64,000 nt of DNA from Paenibacillus timonensis (GCF_009725205.1 NZ_WNZY01000012.1:1-64000), one strand, 5' to 3'; numbered from the stretch's first letter, positions 52,789 through 61,303 are shown. Notes: a model not told the origin generated them from the sequence alone. A program made the numbers and translations.

Positions 52789-53229
52789 TCAAGAGGACAA
52801 CCGCTTAATCGCTTCCCGAGCCAACAGGTCGCAATGATTGTTCAGCTCGTTGTCGCTATGCCCCTTCACTTTCACGTATTCCACCTTGTGGATGCCCATA
52901 AGCCGCCAAAGTTCTTCCCAAAGGTCGCGATTCTCGACAGGCTGGTTTTTGCTGTTCTTCCATCCGTTCTTAAGCCACCCGCGGATCCAATTCTGTTGAA
53001 AACAGTTGACCACGTAGGCGGAGTCGCTGTAGACCTTCACCTGGCAAGGCTCCTTCAAATGGCTGAGCGCTGAAATGACCGCTTGAATCTCCATACGGTT
53101 GTTCGTCGTCATTTTCTCGCCGCCGGACAGGTCTTTGCGATGCCCGTTAAACAGCAGCACTGCGCCCCATCCCCCTGGACCCGGATTCCCGGAGCAGGCC
53201 CCGTCCGTATATATCATAACTTCCTTCAC
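52789..53229 (-). CDS. rnhA: Ribonuclease HI
   Basis: A 146-residue enzyme that cuts RNA in RNA-DNA hybrids. The catalytic carboxylates Asp9 (YTDGACSGNPGPGGWG), Glu47 (NNRMEIQA), Asp69 (VYSDSAYV) and a distal Asp in KGHSDNELNNHCD are all present. The basic-protrusion segment WIRGWLKNGWK is typical of E. coli-type RNase HI. It lies 24 bp after lepB and 54 bp before queG on the same strand. Confidence 0.96.
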   Translation of the reverse strand: MKEVMIYTDGACSGNPGPGGWGAVLLFNGHRKDLSGGEKMTTNNRMEIQAVISALSHLKEPCQVKVYSDSAYVVNCFQQNWIRGWLKNGWKNSKNQPVENRDLWEELWRLMGIHKVEYVKVKGHSDNELNNHCDLLAREAIKRLSS

Positions 53230-53253
53230 GATTCATCCTCCCAAACAAACGGC

Positions 53254-53850
53254 TTATAAATCACGGATCTTGGCAATCGGCCAAAAAACGAATTCAGCAC
53301 GGCCAACGATCCATTTCTCTTTCACGGTGCCAAAGTAACGGCTGTCTTTGCTCCGTCCGGCATGGCGGTTATCGCCCATCACAAAATAATCCCCCGCGCC
53401 GAGTTGAACCTCCGACATGTCACCGTCTTCGATCGCCGAGTCGGTGTACGGTTCGTTCTGGGACTCCCCATTGATAATCAATTGGCCGTCCCGTACCTCG
53501 ACCGAATCACCCGGTACCGCCACGACTCGCTTAACCAGAAACGGTTTCCGATCGGCATCGACGCTGGGATCCTTCAGCACAACGACTTCGCCGCGTTTCG
53601 GATGGCCAAACCGGTACACCATCTTGTCCACGAACAGCCGCTCCTGCTCCTCCAAGGTAGGTTGCATCGACTGCCCCTTCACCATCGACAAATTAAACAC
53701 GAATACGTTTAACAGCATCATGATCACGAAGGCGATGACGATCGTCTTCAACATTTCCCATATTTCCGCAGCCCAGCGACTCTGCGGCTTGCCGGCGGAT
53801 CCCTCGAGGTCCGCTTGTGCCTTGCTTTCCGAATCCATGACCGGTTCCAT
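53254..53850 (-). CDS. lepB: Type I signal peptidase
   Basis: A 198-residue membrane protease that removes signal peptides on the outer face of the membrane. One transmembrane helix (residues about 34-54) precedes Ser61 in KGQSMQPTL and Lys107 in FLVKRVVAVPGD, the catalytic dyad. GDYFVMGDNRHAGRSKDSRYFG is box E. Start at the ATG ending at 53850 after TGAGGTG. The acidic cytoplasmic N-tail of about 30 residues is a little longer than in B. subtilis SipS. Confidence 0.94.
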   Translation of the reverse strand: MEPVMDSESKAQADLEGSAGKPQSRWAAEIWEMLKTIVIAFVIMMLLNVFVFNLSMVKGQSMQPTLEEQERLFVDKMVYRFGHPKRGEVVVLKDPSVDADRKPFLVKRVVAVPGDSVEVRDGQLIINGESQNEPYTDSAIEDGDMSEVQLGAGDYFVMGDNRHAGRSKDSRYFGTVKEKWIVGRAEFVFWPIAKIRDL

Positions 53851-53888
53851 CCTACACCTCATCAAATTTAAACAATCTATATAATAGA

Positions 53889-53932
53889 AAAGCATATCCT
53901 TCACCCATTTGCAATGGATGGAAGATATGCTT
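53889..53932 (-). terminator. Hairpin between the GNAT gene and lepB
   Basis: AAGCATAT/ATATGCTT at the base, CTTC/GAAG and CCATT/AATGG further in, form a long imperfect stem. TTTTCTATT follows on the minus strand, so termination is probably partial. Confidence 0.6.
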
Positions 53933-53967
53933 CAACATTTCCCGAATTTGCTTCGGGACGTTTTTCA

Positions 53968-54411
53968 TCAATTGGATCCCGTCAATGTCCGAGCTGCCGC
54001 GATGCCAAGCTTCTGGAATGCTTCCAAAAACTTACTGGCTCCATAGCCCATCGCTTCATACAACGGCATGATCGCTTTATTGTGTTCGTCTCCGGCGACC
54101 ATAATCCGACGGACATTTCGCTGCTGGAATCGTTGTTCCATCGCGGAAACGAGGCTGCGGCCGACGCCGCGCCGACGGTACTCAGGGTGCACGGCCATGC
54201 GATAAATGCATCCCGTATTCTGATCGATCGTCCCGATCAATACCCCTTTGATCTCTTCCTCGACTTCCGCAACCATAATCAGTTCGGAATCCCAGGAAAG
54301 TTGTCTGGCAAACGCGCACTTGGTATCTTCGTAGCAATCTTCCGATAAGGCCACCTGCAATAGCTCCATCACTTGATTTACATCACTCAACTGAAAGGAA
54401 CGAATACGCAT
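53968..54411 (-). CDS. GNAT family N-acetyltransferase
   Basis: A 147-residue single-domain acetyltransferase. Motif A is VHPEYRRRGVGRSLV (acetyl-CoA pyrophosphate loop), and MPLYEAMGYGASKFLEAFQKLG is motif B. The substrate is unknown. Start at the ATG ending at 54411 after AAAAGGGAG. It is divergent from sodA across a 360-bp gap with several inverted and direct repeats. A hairpin separates it from lepB. Confidence 0.88.
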   Translation of the reverse strand: MRIRSFQLSDVNQVMELLQVALSEDCYEDTKCAFARQLSWDSELIMVAEVEEEIKGVLIGTIDQNTGCIYRMAVHPEYRRRGVGRSLVSAMEQRFQQRNVRRIMVAGDEHNKAIMPLYEAMGYGASKFLEAFQKLGIAAARTLTGSN

Positions 54412-54771
54412 GCTATGATCTCCCTTTTCTTCACGCAAGATAGGCCGATGTAAAAAAAGAACCCCCCTGTTTTACATCAACCGAATATTTGATTCCAGAC
54501 AAAAAACGAGGAAAAAACTCTTTCCTTGTCCATTAAACCATAGATATCCCCCAAATACATCATTTTTCTTCTGAAAGCGCTTTATATTAAGCGTTTACAA
54601 TTATGAACTTTCGCAAAATGTCCTTAACCGACTCACAGTTATGCATATATTTTTATGCATTACCAATAATAGGATTGTTATGCAGGTGTAATACGGAAGG
54701 GGCTTTCCTGCTAACTTTTTACACAAGGATGATGAGACTTGATCCAATTCAAACGGGAGGTAAGATCGAAC
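54412..54771. promoter_or_regulatory. Regulatory region between GNAT and sodA
   Basis: A 360-bp gene-free stretch with four notable parts. GATGTAAAA/TTTTACATC (54447-54478) is a 9-bp inverted repeat near the GNAT start. Two cre-like sequences abut: TGAAAGCGCTTTAT (54572-54585) and ATTAAGCGTTTACA (54586-54599). TTATGCA occurs three times (54639, 54653, 54678). No promoter for sodA could be fixed with confidence. Confidence 0.5.
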
Positions 54772-55386
54772 ATGGCACATGAATTGCCTGCGTTGCCCTA
54801 TCCGGCAAACGCATTGGAACCTCATATTGATGAACAAACGATGAATATCCACCATGACCGGCACCATAATACCTATGTAACCAACCTGAACGCAGCTCTG
54901 GAAAGTGCGCCTGACCTGCAGGGCAAAAGCGTGGAGGAGCTTATCTCCAACCTGGACGCCGTTCCGGAAAATATCCGTACGGCCGTGCGCAATAACGGAG
55001 GCGGACATGCCAATCACAGCTTGTTCTGGAAGGTCATCGGCCCCGGCGGCGGAGGTGCGCCAACCGGTGCTGTTGCCTCCGCGATCGACAGCGATCTCGG
55101 CGGTTACGATAAGTTCAAAGAAGATTTCACCAAAGCCGCGACGACCCGTTTCGGCAGCGGCTGGGCCTGGCTTGTCGTTGGCAAAGACGGCAAGCTCTCC
55201 GTCACCAGCACGCCAAACCAAGACAACCCGCTCTCTGAAGGCTTGACGCCGATTCTTGGCCTCGACGTTTGGGAACACGCATATTACTTGAAGTACCAAA
55301 ACAAACGGCCGGATTACATCGCGGCGTTCTGGAACATTATTAACTGGGACGAAGTGAACCGGCTTTACGAAGCTGCGAAGAAATAA
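54772..55386 (+). CDS. sodA: Manganese-type superoxide dismutase
   Basis: A 204-residue cytosolic SOD that dismutates superoxide. The N-terminal helical hairpin ([27 protein letters not shown] with ligand His27) and C-terminal domain with [20 protein letters not shown] and [12 protein letters not shown] supply all four metal ligands. Sequence features favour manganese. Start at ATG 54772 after ACGGGAGG; an upstream in-frame ATG lacks a site. A small gene follows 35 bp downstream. This is the second SOD of the window. Confidence 0.96.
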   Translation: MAHELPALPYPANALEPHIDEQTMNIHHDRHHNTYVTNLNAALESAPDLQGKSVEELISNLDAVPENIRTAVRNNGGGHANHSLFWKVIGPGGGGAPTGAVASAIDSDLGGYDKFKEDFTKAATTRFGSGWAWLVVGKDGKLSVTSTPNQDNPLSEGLTPILGLDVWEHAYYLKYQNKRPDYIAAFWNIINWDEVNRLYEAAKK

Positions 55387-55421
55387 AGCCGCGTTGATTA
55401 CTTACGAAGGAGGGAACATCT

Positions 55422-55634
55422 ATGGCAAAGCAAAAGCGTAAATTGACAAATGACCCGGAGGAGCTCCTCGCCACCAAACACGCCGAGGACGCGCATAAGC
55501 AGCAATTCACGAACTTCGCCCACAACGTGACCGGCAGCGGGGCAACCCCCGACCTCGGTAAAGTCGAGGGCGAGGAGCACCGCGAACCGGATACGCAAAA
55601 CCATATGAAATCCGTGGAGAACCGCATGATGTAA
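55422..55634 (+). CDS. Small hydrophilic protein downstream of sodA
   Basis: A 70-residue, strongly charged protein (KRKLTNDPEELLATKHAEDA, TPDLGKVEGEEHREPDTQNH), likely disordered, with no membrane segment or cysteine. It is not recognised. The ATG follows GAAGGAGGG, so it is probably translated. It shares the sodA transcript and its terminator. Confidence 0.65.
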   Translation: MAKQKRKLTNDPEELLATKHAEDAHKQQFTNFAHNVTGSGATPDLGKVEGEEHREPDTQNHMKSVENRMM

Positions 55635-55659
55635 TGAGCAACTGCGCAAGGGCTCCGAG

Positions 55660-55705
55660 AACAGCAAAAAGGGAAGGCGTGTAGACGCCTTCCCTTTTTG
55701 CTGTT
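55660..55705 (+). terminator. Terminator of the sodA operon
   Basis: A 21-bp perfect stem (55660-55680 with 55685-55705) around a GTAG loop. The core is GGGAAGGCGT/ACGCCTTCCC flanked by A5 and T5. Confidence 0.95.
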
Positions 55706-55712
55706 GCGGCCG

Positions 55713-56350
55713 GATAGCGGTAAATTATGGCCTTATTCGGCCGGATTACGGCTCCAAATGGCGCTGGTGCCCGAAATAAGGGTACGATTTACCGCTATTG
55801 GGCTCTATACAAATGGTTCCGGTGAAATAGCGGTAAACTTTAGCGCTATTCAGCCAAAATATGTCCCAAATGAGCTCTGATGCTGAATATAAGAACACTT
55901 TTTAACGCTATTTGCACCCAAAATTGGTGGGGTGGGCCAAATAAGGTGATATTATAACGTTATATTGCTACCACACGAGCTACACAACCTCTAATTAGTC
56001 ACTCGCCCCTTACTAGCTGCTGTCCTAGATCCTTTTATCGCTCCCCACCATCATTCCACCACTCTACGAGACAAGAAGCCGACTCTATGCTGTCACGGCT
56101 GAATAGCGGTAAAAAGTACCGCTATCGTTACCCGGGGATGCGCTTCGCACGCAAATAGCGGTAAATTATGGCCTTATTGGGCCGGATTACAGCTCCAGAT
56201 GGCGCTGATGCCCGAAATAAGGGTACAACTTACCGCTATTTTGCACTAAACAGGTGCTTTCAGTGAAATAGCGGTAAATTTTACCGCTATCTGGCTGATT
56301 TATGTCCCAAATGCTCCGATGCTGAACATAAGAACACTTTATAACGCTAT
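55713..56350. repeat. Periodic repeat array, family D, tandemly duplicated
   Basis: Ten copies of a 24-26 bp motif (ATAGCGGTAA...TTATT) in alternating orientation. First block starts: 55713 forward, 55774 reverse, 55825 forward, 55886 reverse, 55939 reverse (steps 61, 51, 61, 53). Second block: 56102 palindromic, 56153 forward, 56215 reverse, 56266 palindromic, 56325 reverse (steps 51, 62, 51, 59). The blocks 55713-56040 and 56153-56430 are also similar outside the motifs, so the array arose by a large duplication with later deletions. It fills the space between the sodA operon and mutY. Confidence 0.85.
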
Positions 56351-56436
56351 ATTGCTGCTGCACCTGCTACACAACCTCTAATGAGTCACTCGCCCTTGTT
56401 ACAAGTTGCTGTCCCAGATCCTTTATCGATCCATCC

Positions 56437-56456
56437 AACGTTCAACGTTCAACGTT
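56437..56456. repeat. Short tandem repeat AACGTTC
   Basis: AACGTTC occurs three times in a row (the third ends in T). It lies past the family D array; 56457-56594 shows nothing else. Confidence 0.6.
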
Positions 56457-56594
56457 TTACGACTGTACCTCGCACCGATCCACCATCGTGCCTAGCACCA
56501 GCCAGTCGCCGTTGAATTGCCTTACACTACACTCCTCAGCTTCCTGTCCGACCACATCTCATATACAGTCACGCTTCCTGCCGACTTCACTCCA

Positions 56595-57779
56595 CTACGA
56601 GGCAAAATATCCGTTCAGAATGCGCAGGAAAACGTTCGGGAACGCCAGGTTGTCCATGTCCTCCCGAGTGATCCACCGGTACTCGGAGGTTGTGTCTTCG
56701 CCGCCCGCCGCGTCATACGCCGCGGCGGTCTCGGCCACGGCCGCGGGGCTGACGCCCCCGCCGGCCGGCGCCTGCATTGGAATCTCCGCGTCAAAGCGAA
56801 AGACGCGGAGATTCCAATGGATGTGGCTGAACGTGTGCTCCGCGTTCAGCAGCGCCCCGCCCGGCCGGGCGGGCACCCCGGCGGCGGCCAGAACCGCCGC
56901 CAGCCGGTCCATCGCCGGGCCGTCGGGCAAGCCGGCGCCTTCGCCCGGCACGGCGTCGGCGGGGATATGGGGCAGCTCCCACATCCGTGCGAGCAGCCCC
57001 GTGTCCGGCCGCCGGCGCACGAGCACGCGGCCGGACAATGCCCCGCCGCCTTCGACGAGGGCGGCGAGCCGGTACTCCGGCCGCGGCGGCTTCGCCTTGC
57101 TCTTGACCGGCAGGCGCTCCTCTGCGCCCTCAAGCCGGCCGGCGCAGCGGGCCATCACCGGGCAAACCAGGCATTGCGGCGACTTGGGCGTGCAGACGAG
57201 CGCGCCCAGCTCCATCAAGGCCTGATTGAAGTCGGAGGCCCGCCCTTCCGGGATCAGCTCCGCGGCCAGTTCCTCCATGAGGGTGCGTGTCCCGACCTTC
57301 GCCACGTCTTCCTCAATCAGGAAGTAGCGTGACAGCACCCGCATGACGTTCCCGTCCACCGCTGGCTCCGGGCGGTTAAATGCGATGCTCAGGATGGCCC
57401 CGGTTGTATACGGGCCAACTCCCTTCAAGGCGGACACCTCCGCCTTGGTATTCGGCACGATCCCGCCGTGCCGCTCCATGACCTGTTTGGCCGCCGCTTG
57501 CAGATTGCGGGCCCGAGAATAATAACCAAGCCCTTCCCAGCACTTCAGCACGTCTTCCTCCGGCGCCTCCGCCAAATCAGCAATCGTCGGGAAGCGCTCA
57601 ATAAACCGCTGAAAATACGGAATAACCGTATCCACGCGCGTCTGCTGCAGCATAATCTCCGACACCCAAATATAATAAGGATCGCGGTGCCTGCGCCAAG
57701 GCAGGTCCCGCTTGGATTGCTCGTACCAGCCGAGCAGCTCCGTACTGAAAAATATCCGTGTTTCCCTGTTTCCCCGCAT
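56595..57779 (-). CDS. mutY: A/G-specific adenine glycosylase
   Basis: A 394-residue repair enzyme that removes adenine opposite 8-oxoguanine. Glu41 (SEIMLQQTRVD) and Asp142 (VDGNVMRVLSRY) are the catalytic pair, GVGPYTTGA is the helix-hairpin-helix, and Cys196, Cys203, Cys206 and Cys212 form the C-X6-C-X2-C-X5-C iron-sulfur cluster. The C-terminal NUDIX-like domain reads 8-oxoG. The C-terminal part is very GC-rich compared with its surroundings. The start follows AGAAGGAG, 12 bp after acpS. Confidence 0.95.
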   Translation of the reverse strand: MRGNRETRIFFSTELLGWYEQSKRDLPWRRHRDPYYIWVSEIMLQQTRVDTVIPYFQRFIERFPTIADLAEAPEEDVLKCWEGLGYYSRARNLQAAAKQVMERHGGIVPNTKAEVSALKGVGPYTTGAILSIAFNRPEPAVDGNVMRVLSRYFLIEEDVAKVGTRTLMEELAAELIPEGRASDFNQALMELGALVCTPKSPQCLVCPVMARCAGRLEGAEERLPVKSKAKPPRPEYRLAALVEGGGALSGRVLVRRRPDTGLLARMWELPHIPADAVPGEGAGLPDGPAMDRLAAVLAAAGVPARPGGALLNAEHTFSHIHWNLRVFRFDAEIPMQAPAGGGVSPAAVAETAAAYDAAGGEDTTSEYRWITREDMDNLAFPNVFLRILNGYFAS

Positions 57780-57791
57780 GTTGCTCTCCTT

Positions 57792-58199
57792 CTATTTCAC
57801 GCGTTCCACCACAGCAAAAGCCGAAGCCAGCTGCCGCTCATGCGTAATGCTAAGATGTATGGCGTATCCGTCGTCCTCCGGACGATTCGCTCCAGTTAAC
57901 CCCAGCCGTTCCCATGCCTCCGGAGTCAATGAAACCGACGGCTTCCCGTTCGCATCGGGCAAGATCTCCATGTCGGTAAAGCTCAGCACCTGGCCGATCC
58001 CGCAGCCAAACGCCTTGCTGACCGCTTCCTTGGCCGCGAACCGCCCCGCCAAAAACTCCGCTGGACGAGCCGATTGACCCGGCAACTCCAGCTCCGCTGC
58101 GGTCAAGATCCGCCGCCGAAACCGTTCGCCGATCGCCTTGTTCAACAAGCGCTCCATGCGATGAATTTCGACGATGTCATGTCCGATTCCGAAAATCAA
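57792..58199 (-). CDS. acpS: Holo-[acyl-carrier-protein] synthase
   Basis: A 135-residue phosphopantetheinyl transferase that activates ACP for fatty acid synthesis. Asp8 (IGHDIVEIHR) and Glu58 (RFAAKEAVSKAF) are the Mg2+ ligands. The C-terminal HLSITHERQLASAFAVVE is typical. The start is TTG at 58199: an ATG is absent and the family N-terminus begins here. Two tandem copies of a purine-rich GAAGGAAGA block precede it. It is 12 bp upstream of mutY in one operon. Confidence 0.93.
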   Translation of the reverse strand: MIFGIGHDIVEIHRMERLLNKAIGERFRRRILTAAELELPGQSARPAEFLAGRFAAKEAVSKAFGCGIGQVLSFTDMEILPDANGKPSVSLTPEAWERLGLTGANRPEDDGYAIHLSITHERQLASAFAVVERVK

Positions 58200-58418
58200 A
58201 AGGCAGCCCTTCTTCCTTCTATCTTCTTCCTTCTATCCTGGCGTCTCGTCCGGGACTAGCCCGTAGACGGCCGCTTCCCCCATTGTATCAGGGAACCCGC
58301 AGCGGTGCGAGTCTTGGTGAGAACGGAATTGATCCCTTTCACACCAACCGCAAGATTGATCAAGAAGAGCATCCATCTATCAGCTATACTATAGGCATAG
58401 ACCGGTCTGGAGGAAGTT
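58200..58418. other. Gap between divergent acpS and the AraC gene
   Basis: Contains the duplicated TTCTTCCTTCTATC block (58209-58238) that supplies the acpS ribosome-binding site, and CTATACTATAG at about 58386-58396, a possible -10 element for the AraC gene with no clear -35. Confidence 0.4.
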
Positions 58419-59324
58419 ATGAACCAAATCCGCATCATTCAACAAAGCATCGAATATATCGAAGCGCGGCTGGGCGAGGAGCTTACGTTAGCCGAAGTGG
58501 CCAAGGCGATGTTTTACTCCGAATACCATTTCCATCGCACGTTCCTCTACTTCGTTGGGGATACGATGACCTCTTACGTCCGAAAGCGAAGACTTTCCCA
58601 AGCGGCCGAGCTCCTGGCCCATTCCGACATGAAGGTACTCGATATTGCGCTGCATTGCGGCTTCAGCTCCCACGAAGCTTTCACCCGAGCCTTCCGGAAA
58701 ATGTACGGGATCTTGCCGACGGAATGCCGCCGCCGCGGCTGCCCGCCTTACCTGGTGCCTAGGGCCAACCCGCTTCGAGACTTCGTTGCCCAAATTTCTT
58801 ACGATTGGGGAGATTATGACATGCAATACCGTATCGAGCAAGTTCCGTCCATGCGTATCCTGGGATTTTCGCTGCAAACGTCTACTGTAGAAGGGGAAAA
58901 TCACAAAGACATCCCGGCTTTCTGGCAAAAATACATGCGCGAACAATGGGCCTCTCGCGTGCCCGGCAAGCTTCACCCCAACGTCGAGTTGGGCGTCTGC
59001 ACCACCGTGGACGAAGACGGCACATTCCGTTATATCATCGGCTTTGAGGTCGACGAAACGGCTGAGGTTCAAGAAGGCCTAACCGAGTTTCGAATCCCGC
59101 CGGCCACCTATGCCATCTTCACCACTCCGCCAGCCGGCGAAGCTGACTTCACCTCATCCATCCAGCAAACTTGGGACGAGATCTTCACCAACTGGTTCCC
59201 GTCGTCCGGCTATGAGCAAGTGGCTGCACCCGATTTCGAATGGTACGACGAACGCTGCTGGCCGAAGGAAGACAAACAGATCGACATTTACATTCCAGTT
59301 CAACCGGCTGGCGCGAAAGCCTAA
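58419..59324 (+). CDS. AraC-family regulator with GyrI-like effector domain
   Basis: A 301-residue regulator. Two AraC helix-turn-helix motifs occupy residues 1-105 (LTLAEVAKAMFYSEYHFHRTF, VLDIALHCGFSSHEAFTRAFRK). The C-terminal half (about 135-300) is a GyrI-like/BmrR-type small-molecule-binding domain (MQYRIEQVPSMRILGFSLQT, WDEIFTNWFPSSGYE, DIYIPVQ). Regulators of this architecture respond to drugs or hydrophobic cations. The start follows GGAGGAAG. It is convergent with the yknWXYZ exporter, which is a plausible but untested target. Confidence 0.9.
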   Translation: MNQIRIIQQSIEYIEARLGEELTLAEVAKAMFYSEYHFHRTFLYFVGDTMTSYVRKRRLSQAAELLAHSDMKVLDIALHCGFSSHEAFTRAFRKMYGILPTECRRRGCPPYLVPRANPLRDFVAQISYDWGDYDMQYRIEQVPSMRILGFSLQTSTVEGENHKDIPAFWQKYMREQWASRVPGKLHPNVELGVCTTVDEDGTFRYIIGFEVDETAEVQEGLTEFRIPPATYAIFTTPPAGEADFTSSIQQTWDEIFTNWFPSSGYEQVAAPDFEWYDERCWPKEDKQIDIYIPVQPAGAKA

Positions 59325-59360
59325 TCCTGGCTTATCTGTCAGGCCCAGCAGCCCCACAAA

Positions 59361-59408
59361 CAAAACAACCCGATTCCTCCGTACGGAGGAACGGGTTGTT
59401 TCACTTTA
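59361..59408. terminator. Bidirectional terminator of the AraC gene and yknZ
   Basis: AACAACCCG/CGGGTTGTT and TTCCTCC/GGAGGAA pair around GTAC with single unpaired bases between. TTTCAC follows on the plus strand and TTTTGTTTG on the minus strand. Confidence 0.88.
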
Positions 59409-59417
59409 TTAATAGGG

Positions 59418-60617
59418 CTACTCGTACCGCAGCGATTCGATCGGATGCAGCTTCGACGCTTTGTTCGCCGGATACAACCCGAAGAAAATACCCACCGCGG
59501 CCGAAAATCCGAAAGCCAGCAAAATCGCCCAAACCGAGACGACAAACGGCCAACCCGAAATCAATGCAAACACCCAGGCCGCCAATAAACCGAGCAACGC
59601 ACCGAGCGTCCCGCCAAAGAACGAGAGAATCACCGCTTCAATCATGAACTGAAGCATGATGGTCCCTGGCGTTGCGCCGATCGCTTTACGGATCCCGATT
59701 TCCCGAGTCCGCTCCGTCACGGAGACCAGCATGATGTTCATGACCCCGATCCCCCCGACCAACAGGGAAATGCCGGCGATGGAGCCGATAATCGTCTGCA
59801 GGATGGAGAACGTGCTTTTGATCATTTGCTCGGCATCTTTTGCCGATTCTGAGACATATGCGTCCTTGCTCACGTTCTTCCGATCCGCCAACCAGGATTT
59901 GATCGACTCCACCGTTTCGTCCATTCTCTCCGGCGAAGTGGGCAGGACTTCGATCATGCCTAGCCGGTCACTTGGCCCTTCCCCGTCCGTAGGCATGGCG
60001 GTAATGGGTGCGTAAGCGGAATAACGCTCTCCGCCCATCCCGCTCATGAGGCTCTCCTGCACCTTATACACCCCAACGATCCGGAACAGTCCCCCGGATA
60101 ACTGGATCTTCCGGCCGATTGCCCCTTGCGCAGACCCAAATACTTTATCTGCATATTTGGCCTCGACCACAATGGTTTTTTGACGCGCCCGTTCCTCCTG
60201 AGAATTGAAAAAGCGCCCTGCCACCATATCGATTTTTTGCAGCTTGGGCGATTCCGAAGTCGTCCCGGTCACGCTGAATTGCAAATCGTCCTTCTTAAAT
60301 TTGCTCGTCATGCCGTAGGACGACGACGCAGAAACGTAACGCACCCCCGGAAGCTTACGGATTTCAGCTAATTCCCGCTGCCGGAAATAGGTATTGTCAT
60401 CGGGTTCTCCGTTGTTATAGTTCGGATAAATCAGGAAATATCCATCTTCGTAATTCGACATTTCGGACATAATCGAGCTTTGGCCGGCTTGCCCGATGGA
60501 CACGACCGTAACCACCGCGGCGACGCCAAAGACGATGCCGATCATCGTCAGGAAGGAACGCAGCTTGTTCATTCGGAGATTGTCCAGGGCAACGAGGATA
60601 CTCTCCCAAATGCTCAT
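59418..60617 (-). CDS. yknZ: ABC transporter permease YknZ (MacB/FtsX type)
   Basis: A 399-residue membrane protein with four transmembrane helices. One is near residue 20-45. A large extracellular MacB-core domain follows (about 50-270). Three more helices carry VGGIGVMNIMLVSVTERTREIGIRKAIGATPG, the FtsX/MacB coupling segment. It overlaps yknY by 4 bp and is last in the yknWXYZ order known from B. subtilis, where the complex protects against the SdpC toxin. Function here is inferred from synteny. Confidence 0.9.
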   Translation of the reverse strand: MSIWESILVALDNLRMNKLRSFLTMIGIVFGVAAVVTVVSIGQAGQSSIMSEMSNYEDGYFLIYPNYNNGEPDDNTYFRQRELAEIRKLPGVRYVSASSSYGMTSKFKKDDLQFSVTGTTSESPKLQKIDMVAGRFFNSQEERARQKTIVVEAKYADKVFGSAQGAIGRKIQLSGGLFRIVGVYKVQESLMSGMGGERYSAYAPITAMPTDGEGPSDRLGMIEVLPTSPERMDETVESIKSWLADRKNVSKDAYVSESAKDAEQMIKSTFSILQTIIGSIAGISLLVGGIGVMNIMLVSVTERTREIGIRKAIGATPGTIMLQFMIEAVILSFFGGTLGALLGLLAAWVFALISGWPFVVSVWAILLAFGFSAAVGIFFGLYPANKASKLHPIESLRYE

Positions 60618-61303
60618 AGGCTAACACTTCCTTTACGCTTGTCGCTTAAGATCCGGCCGTCCCCAAACGTAATGATTCGGTCGGCATGCTCGGCGATATC
60701 CGGCTCGTGGGTAACGAGCACGATCGTCGTGCCATCGGCATGAATTTCTTTGAACAACTCCATGATTTCAGAGGACGATTTCGTATCCAAGTTTCCTGTT
60801 GGCTCGTCGGCTAACAGGATTGGCGCGTTCATCGTTAGTGCCCGGGCGATCGCGACCCGCTGCTTCTGCCCCCCGGAGAGCTCATTCGGACGATGCTTGA
60901 CCCGTTCGGCTAGTCCAACCCTGCCCAGCAGCTCAAGCGCCCGTTCGTTGCGCTTCTCCCGGGAAATGCCGGCATACATCATCGGTAGCGTGACGTTCTG
61001 CAAGACGGTTTGTCGGCCCAGCAGATTAAAGCTTTGGAAGACAAAACCGATTTTACGGTTTCGCACCCGGGACAGTTCCTCCTCGCTCAGGGACTGCACC
61101 GGATCTCCATCCAGCTCATAGCTACCGGCGGTCGGGATATCGAGGCAGCCGATAATGTTCATCAGCGTCGACTTGCCGGAGCCCGACGAGCCCATGATCG
61201 CTACGAACTCGCCTTTTTCGATATTCAAGTCGAGCGGCATCAAGGCCTGCACCTCGAGAGGACCGTTTTTATATACCTTGGTGATTCCTTCCAGCGTAAT
61301 CAT
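60614..61303 (-). CDS. yknY: ABC transporter ATPase YknY (MacB/LolD type)
   Basis: A 229-residue ATPase. Walker A is GSSGSGKST (38-46), the Q-loop is FVFQSFNLL, the signature is LSGGQKQRVAIARAL, Walker B is ILLADEPTGNLD, and the H-loop is VTHEPDIA. It powers the mechanotransmission-type permease YknZ. It overlaps yknX and yknZ by 4 bp on each side, so the three are translated as a unit. Confidence 0.94.
   Translation of the reverse strand: MITLEGITKVYKNGPLEVQALMPLDLNIEKGEFVAIMGSSGSGKSTLMNIIGCLDIPTAGSYELDGDPVQSLSEEELSRVRNRKIGFVFQSFNLLGRQTVLQNVTLPMMYAGISREKRNERALELLGRVGLAERVKHRPNELSGGQKQRVAIARALTMNAPILLADEPTGNLDTKSSSEIMELFKEIHADGTTIVLVTHEPDIAEHADRIITFGDGRILSDKRKGSVSL

Noticed and set aside
55713..56350. 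Possible CRISPR array in the repeat-rich gap
   Set aside because: Repeats alternate in orientation, are diverged, and the spacers are themselves similar between blocks. No cas genes are near.
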